Both the position numbers and the translations under genes were made by a program. The notes below the pieces were generated by a model. It worked only from the letters and a program-made list of their open reading frames with translations, ran no database searches and was not told the origin of the DNA. Shown one piece after another: positions 1 to 7,423 of a DNA stretch of 11,420 nt; positions within the stretch are counted from its first letter, which is position 1; every line of letters begins with the position of its first letter. The DNA is taken from positions 1-11,420 of the forward strand of contig JAABTR010000293.1 in NCBI GenBank assembly GCA_011389755.1, given 5' to 3'. This DNA comes from Deltaproteobacteria bacterium. GTDB lineage: Bacteria > Myxococcota_A > Polyangia > JAAYKL01.

Positions 1-3000
1 CAAATCGTTGTCCGGCTGGACGCGTATTTCTTCTGATTTTGGATACTTGCGCGGGTCGAGTTCGTAGAGCTGACTCTCACAGCGCAAAGAGTTTTCGTTA
101 AACCAACGCAGCTTGGTGGAGACCTGTTGGCAGTGGTCGTACAGGTTTATGGCCGCGTCCCTGTAAGGCTGCGCCTTCTCGTCCATGGCGCCCCTGTAGA
201 TGTCTACCAGCTCTTGGTCGTCTTTGATGGCCGGCGGAATCGGCGCGTCATAGAGTGATTGCATAAACTCGAGCTGCATGTCACCCGCTCTGGCAGCCGC
301 TGCCATTTCCCACTCTGGAACTGTGATGGGGAGCTCGACGACTTTTCCAAAGAGCTTCGAGGCATCCTGCAGGACCTTGGATTTTTCCTCGATCCACGGT
401 TTGACCTTGTGCTCCATGTAGTAGTCGAACTGTATGTTCGCCTTCTCTTTTTTCTCTTCCTTTCGGACCTCGGTTCGGCTCATCTCACCCCAACGCGCCA
501 ACAATTTGCGGTAGCGAACCATCTCTTCATAGCGCGCGAACTCTTCGGGCCCCTGCTTCTTCTTCCACCAGGCCATGACCTTCTTGGGGACTTCGCGCTC
601 AGGCTTGAATTCTGGGAATTTAACCTTTTTGAACTCGAAGAACTTCAGCTCTGCGACCTGGTAGAGGGCCTTCGCTGCGGCCTGTAACAACACGCCCTTT
701 TCTTTTGGGTTTGTTACGCTGTCGAGACCCTGTTTTTCAAAGAGCTTGATAGCCTTGTCGTAGTACTGCTCGGCTTTCCTGTAGTCCGGCTTTTTGTCAT
801 TCCAGAAGGCGTCGCCGAGGTAGACGTACGCCTGGGCCTGCTCATGGTAGTTTTTAACCCGCGAATACTTCTTTATGTATCGTGAGTAGTATTTTCGGAC
901 CTCGCTCCAGGCGTCTTTGTTATTGTTTTCGACCGCATCGTTCACGTAAATCATTCCTGCGCTGAACACCACGCTGGCGGTCTTATCGGGGTGGCGCCTG
1001 CCGTACTTTTCTTCGTACAAAGAGACGGTCTTGAACGCCTCGTCGTGCTCACCCAGACCGATGTAGAACATCACCGCGTTGGCCAGCGCGTCGGGGGCCT
1101 CTTCCTCGCCCGAGTAGTTCTTTGCGAACTTCTTGTAGTTCTCCGCCGCGTTGGGGAAGAAAAGCAGGGCGTGGTAGTTTGCACCGATGTAAAACGCCGC
1201 CTTTTTGGAGTGCTCGCAATCGGGGTAGAGTTCGACCATCTTTTCCCGCACGCGGATGGCCGGCATCATCAGATTTGCTGCCTCCATCATCAAGGCGGTG
1301 TTAAAGAGCACCTCGCACATGCCGGCGGCGTCATAAACACCGTTGTAGTCGCGATAGATCGTCAAGTAGACGTTTGCCGACTCTTTGAACCGCTTGCGAT
1401 CCTTGAGCGACTCCGCCTTCTTTCTCAAAACCCCGACCTTGAGCGACTTGAGCTGGGTCGCGAACTCCTCGTCCTTCATCAGATCCACGCCGGGCTTTTT
1501 GCCCGCGTCGATGAAGACGTCCACCGAGTCGGCCAAGGTGTCATAGCATGCGGGTTTGGGCTCCTCGACCAAGCTACCGAGTGCGTTGAGGGAGTCGAGG
1601 TAGAGGTTCGCCGCGTAGACCGCAACTTCATCGTTTGAGTGGTTTACCGCGATATCCCTAAAGAGGACGGCCGCCTCTTGGAACATGTTCGCTTCATAAT
1701 AGATACGCGCGCGCCGATACTTGATGTTGACGAGGTCTTCGCCGTCCTTGATGAAGCAGACGTAGCGCTCGTAGGAGTTCAAGATGCCCTGTTCCAGCTC
1801 GGTGAGCTCCTTGGACATCAGCGCCTCGGGCTTGGGCTCGCACTGATTTTCGCATTCAGCCTGGTTGGGGCCCTTGCATCGTTTCTTGCACTTGCGGCAT
1901 TTTTTGTCGCACTCGACCTCACCGCCGGCTTTTAGCGCGTGCTTACGCTGCCTGTCTGTGTCCGCGCGCTCTTGGCTGTAGACCTTGTTGTAGCAAAGCA
2001 CCGCGGCGTAGGCCGCATCGGAGGTGTAGCTGCCTTTCGGATTCATCTCCACGACATCGTCGAACGCCGGTCCGCACTTATCCCACTCCTCCATGTTCCA
2101 CAAAAGCTCGGCTTTGTAGTACGCGACCCTGTAGTTCGTGGGCTTGGTGTTCTTGTCGAATCCGTCGATTTCGAGACTGTCGAGGTTCGGAAAGCTCTTG
2201 AGGATCTCGTTGTAGAGGCCGATGGTGACCTCCATCGTCTCTCGGTCTTTGGTCCCAGGGGACGACTCGCTGCCGACCGCCTCGACGTGCCAATGCGTCG
2301 CTTGGTCCCATGCGATGGTGGCGGTCTTCGCCGCGCACTCCTCGACCTTGTCCTTTGCGTGTGCGCCCTCTTCTGAGAACTTTTTGTACAAAGCGAGCTG
2401 TCTTGTCAGCTCTTCGAGCTGCTCCTGCTTTGGACGAGAGTTGATCACCGCGTTGGTGACCATGAACTGGTAGTTGCACAGCTCATCCCCATTGTTTTTC
2501 TGGTAGTTCTCGAGTTCCAGACTCTCGAGCTTGTGCAGGACGATAATCGCGTCTGCCCACTGCCCCTCGTCGTAGTAGAGGTTCGCCAGCTTCTCGAGCA
2601 TTTCGTGGGCCTGGTCGCCACCCACTCGTGTAAAGAACTTCCAGGCCTGGCTGGCGTTTCCGATCTTCGAGAAGGGATCGACCATCTCCTTCCGGGCCCT
2701 CTTCGCCACCGCCTGAGCCTCCCTGTTCTCGGGGTTCTTCTCGGCGTACTTGATGACTTCGTGGAACTGATTTATCGTCTTTTGATACTCTTGCATATTA
2801 AACAGGCACCAGGCCTGATAATACATGGCGACCACGTAGTTCGGGTTATTGTCCTCACCCCAATCCACGACCTTCTCGTAGGAGCGCATGGCGCGATCCA
2901 CGTCTCGGGCTTCGTGGAAGTAGTACTCACCAAAAGCCATCCAAGAGTGCGGAATGAAACGCGAACGCGGGTAATTCCGGATCAGCTCCTGGTAGAATTC

Positions 3001-3750
3001 CCGCGCCCTCTTGCGATAAGCCGCCTTCTTGTCCTTGTTTTGCTGCTCGGTGGCGAGCTGGTCAATCTCGTAAGCGATCGCAAAAAGAATCTCATCGTAA
3101 TTCGGGTAGTCAGGAAAGGTGTTGCGAATGTCCACATATTCCTTGATGGACTTCTCGCGATACTCCCGCGCCATGTCCTCCAGCTTCTTTTGCTGGGCCT
3201 TCATGCGGGATTTTTGCTTATTTTGTCCCTTTTTCGAGGCCTGGAAGATCTTCTCGTCCATCTCGCGAGCCATGAAGTTGAGCTGGTCGTAAAGTTCCTT
3301 GTAGGCATCCGCGAGGCGCTTGATGACCTCTGCTTTTTCGGGATCGCTGTTCGGCGTCGTCTTTTTCAGCCGCTGTAGGAGCTCGATCTCCTTTTTTACG
3401 AGGTCGATCTTCTTTTTCTCGCGAACTTTGTGAAAAGATCCCTCGATTATCCTCTTGGTGTAATCTCGACCCAGGCTAGGACCGGCGGGTTTCTTTTTTC
3501 CCTTTTTCTTTGCGGCGTCCTCTGCCCGGCTGCTCGTCCCGACCTTGGCGCCGCGGGGCCCCTTGCCGAAACGATTCATTTTGATGTCGCCGGGGCACTT
3601 CTGGAGCTGCTGCTCCAAAGCAGGTGGAATGCAGACCTCTTCGCTCTCGACCGAGGACTGGTTGACGGCGTGGGCCGAACCGGACCACAAAAACAAAACG
3701 GCGACAGGCGCAAACGCCAGGCTCGTCCATATCGTTAACTTCTTTTTCAT
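1..3750 (-). CDS. Giant exported TPR-repeat protein, 3' end outside window (AgmK/GltI-like, tentative)
   Basis: The reading frame is open from an ATG at 3750 to the left edge, giving at least 1250 residues with no stop. The start is fixed by a strong GGGAGGT ribosome site six bases upstream and by a typical signal peptide (MKKK, hydrophobic core, cleavage after SAHA, about residue 28), so the protein should be periplasmic. Residues 70-200 are Lys/Glu-rich and probably helical or coiled coil. From about 205 onward there are degenerate TPR-like helical pairs rich in Tyr, Trp and Ala, clearest near 255-350, 570-600, 680-720, 800-930 and 945-990. A six-cysteine insert occupies 614-637. The gene starts three bases after the stop of the upstream TPR gene, so the two are almost certainly co-translated. 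Very long exported TPR proteins such as M. xanthus AgmK/GltI scaffold gliding complexes. Similarity to these is inference from size, export and repeats; other periplasmic TPR scaffolds are equally possible. Confidence 0.85.
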   Translation of the reverse strand, partial: MKKKLTIWTSLAFAPVAVLFLWSGSAHAVNQSSVESEEVCIPPALEQQLQKCPGDIKMNRFGKGPRGAKVGTSSRAEDAAKKKGKKKPAGPSLGRDYTKRIIEGSFHKVREKKKIDLVKKEIELLQRLKKTTPNSDPEKAEVIKRLADAYKELYDQLNFMAREMDEKIFQASKKGQNKQKSRMKAQQKKLEDMAREYREKSIKEYVDIRNTFPDYPNYDEILFAIAYEIDQLATEQQNKDKKAAYRKRAREFYQELIRNYPRSRFIPHSWMAFGEYYFHEARDVDRAMRSYEKVVDWGEDNNPNYVVAMYYQAWCLFNMQEYQKTINQFHEVIKYAEKNPENREAQAVAKRARKEMVDPFSKIGNASQAWKFFTRVGGDQAHEMLEKLANLYYDEGQWADAIIVLHKLESLELENYQKNNGDELCNYQFMVTNAVINSRPKQEQLEELTRQLALYKKFSEEGAHAKDKVEECAAKTATIAWDQATHWHVEAVGSESSPGTKDRETMEVTIGLYNEILKSFPNLDSLEIDGFDKNTKPTNYRVAYYKAELLWNMEEWDKCGPAFDDVVEMNPKGSYTSDAAYAAVLCYNKVYSQERADTDRQRKHALKAGGEVECDKKCRKCKKRCKGPNQAECENQCEPKPEALMSKELTELEQGILNSYERYVCFIKDGEDLVNIKYRRARIYYEANMFQEAAVLFRDIAVNHSNDEVAVYAANLYLDSLNALGSLVEEPKPACYDTLADSVDVFIDAGKKPGVDLMKDEEFATQLKSLKVGVLRKKAESLKDRKRFKESANVYLTIYRDYNGVYDAAGMCEVLFNTALMMEAANLMMPAIRVREKMVELYPDCEHSKKAAFYIGANYHALLFFPNAAENYKKFAKNYSGEEEAPDALANAVMFYIGLGEHDEAFKTVSLYEEKYGRRHPDKTASVVFSAGMIYVNDAVENNNKDAWSEVRKYYSRYIKKYSRVKNYHEQAQAYVYLGDAFWNDKKPDYRKAEQYYDKAIKLFEKQGLDSVTNPKEKGVLLQAAAKALYQVAELKFFEFKKVKFPEFKPEREVPKKVMAWWKKKQGPEEFARYEEMVRYRKLLARWGEMSRTEVRKEEKKEKANIQFDYYMEHKVKPWIEEKSKVLQDASKLFGKVVELPITVPEWEMAAAARAGDMQLEFMQSLYDAPIPPAIKDDQELVDIYRGAMDEKAQPYRDAAINLYDHCQQVSTKLRWFNENSLRCESQLYELDPRKYPKSEEIRVQPDNDL

Positions 3751-3753
3751 GTG

Positions 3754-5421
3754 TTACCTCCCGCAACGGCTCTGGATCGGCTGGCGATAGTAGCCCAACT
3801 CGTCTCGCCAGTATTCGCCCTCGAAAGGCCATAAAACGTGCTCTGCGTCGCTTTCAATAGTCGCCTGCTCCGTCTGGGGTCCGGTCAGCTGCTGCTCGGT
3901 CTTCAGTTCCATGTCGAGGGCGCCTCGCAGCGCGTTTAGAATCTCGACCTCAACGCGAGTTGTTTGGTTGAGGAGATCGTTGATCTCTTCGACCAACCGT
4001 TCATAACGAGAGCGTGCCAGATTTCCCGTGTTGTCAATGGCCACGTCCTTGGCCGTGTTGATATCCTGTTGAATTCTGGTCCCTGCGGCCGAGTTGACAA
4101 ACATCGCCGGCATTTTTTTGAGTTTCTTCTCTTCTTTCTCGAGAATCGAAACGTACTCCAGGTTCCTCAGCAAGGTGCGATCGTCGAGGGCACCCCTGAT
4201 GACGCTGAAGATGTCGGGCGAAAATCCCATTATTTTTTCTTCTTCGCCGTCATCCATCAAGTCTTTCGTACTGTCCTTTTTCTGGTGGACTTTACGCAAA
4301 AATTCAAAGAACGACTTATTGTCCTTGAACTTAGCAAGGGCGACCTGAAGCTCCTGCTGGATGGGCTCGTACTTGTGCCGAAACTCCGTCACTGTGTCCT
4401 GGGCGTCTTCGTACATGCACTGGCCGAAGTAAATCACCGACTTGAGCACCAGAGATTCGGGGTAAAAATATTCATCGAAATAGGGAGAATTGATGGTGTG
4501 GATGTTCCCCAGTGCGCGAGCCAACTGGTCCACCTGGAAGAACGCCCACGACTCCTCGAAAACGGCGTCGAGATAGTACTCAGAGCTCTGTGGCACCCGG
4601 TTCCATGCAGCCAAAGCGCTGTCCCAGTGCTTGGTCGAGTAGTATATCCGCGCCAGCGAGAGCCAGGCGAGATTCAAGTAGCGCTCTTCCTCGTCCGACA
4701 AAAACAGCTTGCCGTCGAATTTTTTGACGATGGACAAAAACGCTTTGGACGCCGGGGCCGCCCGCCGCTCCCGCACGTGGGTGATCCCCGTGAAGAAGAC
4801 CGCTGGAACATAGAGGTCGTCATCTTTATCAATTTCTAAAAAGAAATCTCTGGCACGTGGGAACTCGCCCTGCTGGTACCAGTGCCGACCCATGAGAAAG
4901 AGAAGCTCATTATAGAGATCTTCGGTCTCTTTTTTGTTGAACTCCTGCAAAACGGAGACGGAGTCCCCGTAACGCCCCACAAGGCCGATGATCCCCGCGG
5001 GCTCCGGCAGCTCTCGAGAAAGTTGTGCCAGCCACTGAAGCGTCGTCTGAAAATACAGATGACCAGTGGACATTATGGCAATTTCTTCGAAAACTCCCAA
5101 CGCGGCCTGGTAAAATCCCAGGTGGTAGAAGCACTTGCCCAAGAAGAACTGTGCTTTTTGAATGTTCGCAGGCTCGTCCCCGGTCTCACCCTGGACGATC
5201 CTTTGAAACTGCACCCCCGCCTGAGCGTACTTTTCCTGCTGGTAAAGGCGCAACGCGTTAGCGAGCGCCTCGCTCGGCGGCCCCGACGGCGGAGGCGGCG
5301 GCTCAGCTGCGTCACCGACGTCGGAGGCGGTGAACACCATGTCCTGAGCCGAACCGACTCCGGGCACGCTACAAACGAGCGCGAATACCAAACAACTGGT
5401 GACTACACTTCTTCGTGACAT
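3754..5421 (-). CDS. Exported TPR protein with conserved aromatic C-terminal tail (AglT/GltE- or GltC-like, tentative)
   Basis: This 555-residue protein starts at the ATG at 5421, because AAGGGGA lies about six bases upstream; the ATG at 5427 and the TTG at 5466 have no suitable ribosome site. Residues 1-25 form a signal peptide (cleavage after VGSA, before QD), followed by a Pro-rich linker (41-49). TPR-like helical pairs follow at about 51-135, 168-200, 203-235 and 245-345; an example is the segment around KCFYHLGFYQAALGVFEEI. Residues 355-510 are charged and helical. The tail at 527-553 (EHVLWPFEGEYWRDELGYYR, ending in a Cys) is rich in aromatic residues, and similar tails occur, as far as I recall, in myxobacterial TPR proteins linked to AglT. 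The likely role is a periplasmic scaffold working with the giant TPR protein encoded immediately downstream. The TPR fold and export are well supported; the gliding-type assignment is inference. Confidence 0.88.
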   Translation of the reverse strand: MSRRSVVTSCLVFALVCSVPGVGSAQDMVFTASDVGDAAEPPPPPSGPPSEALANALRLYQQEKYAQAGVQFQRIVQGETGDEPANIQKAQFFLGKCFYHLGFYQAALGVFEEIAIMSTGHLYFQTTLQWLAQLSRELPEPAGIIGLVGRYGDSVSVLQEFNKKETEDLYNELLFLMGRHWYQQGEFPRARDFFLEIDKDDDLYVPAVFFTGITHVRERRAAPASKAFLSIVKKFDGKLFLSDEEERYLNLAWLSLARIYYSTKHWDSALAAWNRVPQSSEYYLDAVFEESWAFFQVDQLARALGNIHTINSPYFDEYFYPESLVLKSVIYFGQCMYEDAQDTVTEFRHKYEPIQQELQVALAKFKDNKSFFEFLRKVHQKKDSTKDLMDDGEEEKIMGFSPDIFSVIRGALDDRTLLRNLEYVSILEKEEKKLKKMPAMFVNSAAGTRIQQDINTAKDVAIDNTGNLARSRYERLVEEINDLLNQTTRVEVEILNALRGALDMELKTEQQLTGPQTEQATIESDAEHVLWPFEGEYWRDELGYYRQPIQSRCGR

Positions 5422-5543
5422 GGGCATTCCCCTTCGCTTCGACCTTTCGACCTTTTTTGGTCGCAAGCTTCGTGAGCACTTTCTGGATGTTCGCTCATTA
5501 CAGACACTGAAATGAGCAACGATTTCGAAACGTTAGGCCATAC

Positions 5544-5565
5544 ATTGGCATTCATGTTATTGGCA
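5544..5565. repeat. Direct repeat ATTGGCA x2, 15-bp period, around the TPR-operon -10 box
   Basis: ATTGGCA occurs at 5544-5550 and again at 5559-5565, a start-to-start distance of 15 bases. The two copies flank and touch the proposed -10 box at 5554-5559. Short direct repeats next to a promoter can be binding sites for a regulator, but two 7-mers in AT-rich DNA can also arise by chance. Confidence 0.35.
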
Positions 5566-5582
5566 ATCAACCACAAAGTCAA
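5554..5582 (-). promoter_or_regulatory. Candidate sigma70-type promoter of the TPR operon
   Basis: On the minus strand a -35 box TTGACT (5577-5582) is followed by a 17-base spacer and a -10 box TAACAT (5554-5559), which matches four of six consensus positions. It lies about 130 bases upstream of the TPR start at 5421, leaving a leader of roughly 125 bases. The spacing is ideal and the -35 box is one mismatch from consensus. The same architecture occurs in the opposite promoter at 5711-5739, which supports it. No transcription data are available. Confidence 0.45.
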
Positions 5583-5710
5583 GCTCTTTACCCATACCAA
5601 AATACGCGTACTTGCATATTTTTACAGATAGAGTCTAGAAGAAAAAATACTCGATGCAAGCCCGTCTCGCAAACATGAAATCGATCTCGCGGAATACCGT
5701 AGCACTGGAC

Positions 5711-5739
5711 TTGACTCATCTAGTGTTTTCCCTTAACAA
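5711..5739 (+). promoter_or_regulatory. Candidate sigma70-type promoter of the lipoprotein-yraN pair
   Basis: TTGACT (5711-5716), a 17-base spacer, then TAACAA (5734-5739). The -35 is one mismatch from consensus; the -10 is weak (three of six positions, or equally AACAAT with an 18-base spacer). It lies about 60 bases before the ribosome site at 5788. It nearly duplicates the divergent promoter at 5554-5582. Confidence 0.42.
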
Positions 5740-5804
5740 TCTACTACAAATCTGCTAAATAAATCCGCAGGGTTTTTAGAGTCTCGCAAAGGAGCATGTC
5801 TGTC

Positions 5805-6308
5805 ATGATCAACTGGCGCAACTTCATCGGTGTCGTAGCTCTCATCGCGATAACGGCTGCCTTCGGGTGCCGCGAAGAACCTGTCGGGGCCCCTTGTTTC
5901 CCCGAGTCAGACGATGGCAGTTTCAAAGAGCAAAAAGGCACCACAGACCTTATTGAGACGCGCTCAGTTCAGTGCGAGACACGGACCTGCGTCACGCGAA
6001 CGACGAGCCGAAACGACATCGATAACAAGTATTCTTTCTGTTCTTGCAAGTGCAAAAATCTTGAGGGTCACGAGGTCGACAAAGAGGAAGATCTGTGTGA
6101 GTGCCCGCCCAACACTCGCTGCTCCGAGGTGAGCTTTCCGATCGACGACACGCCTGACAAGGTGCTCGGGCGCTACTGCATCCCCTCGTGCATTATCGAA
6201 GGGTGCGTCGACGACAGCGGCCTATTGTCGGAAAACTACCAGTGCACACCTTCTCGCGACAGCGACAAGCCTTGGAACTGGAAGTGCCGGACCGTCTCGG
6301 GGAAGTGA
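5805..6308 (+). CDS. Small cysteine-rich lipoprotein, function unknown
   Basis: A 167-residue protein. I chose the ATG at 5805 because the ribosome site AAAGGAG (5788-5794) is ten bases upstream of it, whereas the ATG at 5796 would sit one base after that site. The N-terminus (MINWRNFIGVVALIAITAAFGC) has a short charged region, a hydrophobic core and a lipobox-like A-F-G-C, so signal peptidase II processing is likely; Ala at -3 is permissive rather than ideal. The mature part carries 14 further cysteines, many in CxC or Cx3-4C spacing (for example FCSCKC), which suggests a disulfide-knitted extracytoplasmic domain. I do not recognise a family. The stop TGA overlaps the GTG start of yraN, so the two are coupled. 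Lipoprotein call fairly sure; function unknown. Confidence 0.8.
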   Translation: MINWRNFIGVVALIAITAAFGCREEPVGAPCFPESDDGSFKEQKGTTDLIETRSVQCETRTCVTRTTSRNDIDNKYSFCSCKCKNLEGHEVDKEEDLCECPPNTRCSEVSFPIDDTPDKVLGRYCIPSCIIEGCVDDSGLLSENYQCTPSRDSDKPWNWKCRTVSGK

Positions 6309-6703
6309 AGATTCCACATCACCGAGTTCCTGCGTCCTCGAACGGGGACCCACCCACCACAAAAGACATCGGCGACGCCGCCGAGGATTTTGTCGCCCGA
6401 AGGCTCATCGCGAAGGGCTACGAAATCGTCGATCGGAACGTCAACGAAAAAGTTGCGGAAATAGACATCGTCGCGCGCAAACGCAACACCCTTTGCTTCA
6501 TCGAGGTGCGCAGCCGACAAGACACCAGACTGGGGCACCCTCTCGAAACGATAGACGCGCGCAAACAAAGGCAGATCCGCAAAGCCGCCGAAATCTACCT
6601 TTCACGCAACTGGCCTCGGTACCAAAAAGCGGAGATCCGTTTCGACGTGGCCGCCCTCGTCTGGTCGACCCAAGAGTTCACATATCTCCCCGACGCTTTT
6701 TGA
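6305..6703 (+). CDS. yraN: YraN / UPF0102 family protein (nuclease fold)
   Basis: A 132-residue protein, normal length for the family (about 115-130). The core motifs are clear: GDAAEDFVARRLIAKGY near 23-39, then DRNVN, AEIDIVA, and FIEVRSR, followed by the basic helix DARKQRQIRKAAEIYL. This is the Holliday-junction-resolvase-like PD-(D/E)xK fold. The family's cellular role is not firmly established. The active-site-type lysine of the usual FVEVKxR motif is Arg here. The GTG at 6305 is chosen because it overlaps the preceding TGA in a four-base GTGA and gives the usual length; the frame stays open upstream to a GTG at 6188, but that extension overlaps the lipoprotein gene and does not look like family sequence. 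A start a few codons further in cannot be excluded. Confidence 0.9.
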   Translation: MKIPHHRVPASSNGDPPTTKDIGDAAEDFVARRLIAKGYEIVDRNVNEKVAEIDIVARKRNTLCFIEVRSRQDTRLGHPLETIDARKQRQIRKAAEIYLSRNWPRYQKAEIRFDVAALVWSTQEFTYLPDAF

Positions 6704-6718
6704 GCGCGCAAAAGCGTC
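6692..6718. terminator. Inverted repeat spanning the yraN stop codon, possible bidirectional terminator
   Basis: GACGCTTTT (6692-6700) and AAAAGCGTC (6710-6718) form a perfect 9-bp stem with a 9-base loop containing the yraN TGA. It sits between convergent genes, where a bidirectional terminator is expected. No T-run follows the stem on the plus strand, so efficiency is uncertain; the A/T-rich inner half of the stem is unusual for an intrinsic terminator. Confidence 0.45.
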
Positions 6719-6739
6719 TGCGCCTCACAAAATGCATCG

Positions 6740-6761
6740 AAGGGGCGCCCCTTTCGGGGGG
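6740..6761 (-). terminator. GC-rich hairpin just past the HAMP-like gene stop
   Basis: AAGGGGCGCCCCTT (6740-6753) is a perfect 14-bp palindrome. It overlaps an alternative stem CCCC-TTTC-GGGG (6748-6759), which reads as CCCC-GAAA-GGGG with a GNRA-type loop on the minus strand. It lies immediately after the stop of the minus-strand gene. There is no U-tract, so this may be a transcript-end or mRNA-protecting structure rather than a classic terminator. Confidence 0.35.
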
Positions 6762-6762
6762 C

Positions 6763-7383
6763 TCAATCCATTTTGACGCTGTCTTTGTATCGGGAGATGA
6801 GCTGATCGAGCTTTTCGAGGGCCTGCGTGCGCTGCTCATGGTTCGCAGGGCCCAACTCCGCCGCGATCTCTTCGAGGATCTCCATGTCTCTGCGACGATC
6901 TTCCCGGATCCTCCGGAGCATCTCGTCGAACTCTACGAAGGTCTCCTGCAGCTCGTCCGCCTTGCGCAGCTTCGCCCACAACTGAAGATGATCTCCATCG
7001 ATGGAGGAGAAGAGCTTTCGGAGCTTGTACGCGGGGCCCGCGATTTTGTGGGTCGAAAAGACGGTAAATACTCCCAAAACCACCACCAACGACAAAAGCC
7101 CACCTATCAACACGTAAAGAGTGAATCGCTCCTCCGAACGGGTCTGGTCTATAAAGGCTTGGGCGGCCCGGCTCGTGTCCCCGAGCTTCTGGGCCAGCAG
7201 CTGTTCGTTTGCGGCCGACACGGTGTCATATAAAAAGTACCCCATGACCGACACGATCACCGCCGTCGCCAAGACGACTCTGAGGACCCAAGCGAGCTGA
7301 AATTTCCTGTCCAAGAGCAGGTTTTTCATGCGGCGTTTCGCCGCGTTGTCTGCGTGGGCGTGCTCACTGACACCGCTTTGCAT
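6763..7383 (-). CDS. Two-TM HAMP-like membrane protein without output domain
   Basis: A 206-residue inner-membrane protein. It starts at the ATG at 7383, preceded by GAGGGAGG four bases upstream; a GTG one codon earlier is the alternative. Topology: a basic N-terminus with the motif KNLLLDRKFQL (20-30), TM1 at about 31-52, a short periplasmic loop of about 35 residues, TM2 at about 88-109, then THKIAGPAYKLRK (111-123), which matches the HAMP first-helix pattern with its conserved Gly-Pro. A charged helical or coiled-coil tail runs to the C-terminus. No kinase, methyl-accepting, GGDEF or HD domain follows. Similar short HAMP-only proteins are known in Deltaproteobacteria with unknown roles. 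The gene lies 40 bases after the HEAT-repeat gene and is probably co-transcribed with it. Fold call good, function unknown. Confidence 0.85.
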   Translation of the reverse strand: MQSGVSEHAHADNAAKRRMKNLLLDRKFQLAWVLRVVLATAVIVSVMGYFLYDTVSAANEQLLAQKLGDTSRAAQAFIDQTRSEERFTLYVLIGGLLSLVVVLGVFTVFSTHKIAGPAYKLRKLFSSIDGDHLQLWAKLRKADELQETFVEFDEMLRRIREDRRRDMEILEEIAAELGPANHEQRTQALEKLDQLISRYKDSVKMD

Positions 7384-7423
7384 CACTCCTCCCTCAGTCT
7401 TTTTCCGCGCAGGCCGCGGGCGA

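Larger units (their letters stand above)
5422..5804. other. Divergent AT-rich intergenic region, 383 bp
   Basis: This region separates the minus-strand TPR operon from the plus-strand lipoprotein-yraN pair. It is visibly richer in A and T than the flanking genes. It holds two oppositely oriented promoter candidates, a pair of ATTGGCA direct repeats, and a small hairpin (CGACC, six T, GGTCG) at 5448-5463 in the leader of the TPR operon. I see no tRNA, small ORF with a ribosome site, or clear riboswitch fold. The stretch 5600-5710 holds nothing I can identify. Confidence 0.7.

Noticed and set aside
259..3378. Several long plus-strand open frames (for example 991-1638 and 2533-3378)
   Set aside because: They are antisense to the giant TPR gene, are Leu/Val/His-rich without domain logic, and lack ribosome sites. 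They are mirror frames of a GC-biased gene.
3964..4839. 291-codon plus-strand open frame
   Set aside because: Antisense shadow of the 555-residue TPR gene; no recognisable motif.
6188..6304. Upstream GTG start for yraN
   Set aside because: The extension is Arg-rich, lies fully within the lipoprotein gene and is not part of the YraN family length.
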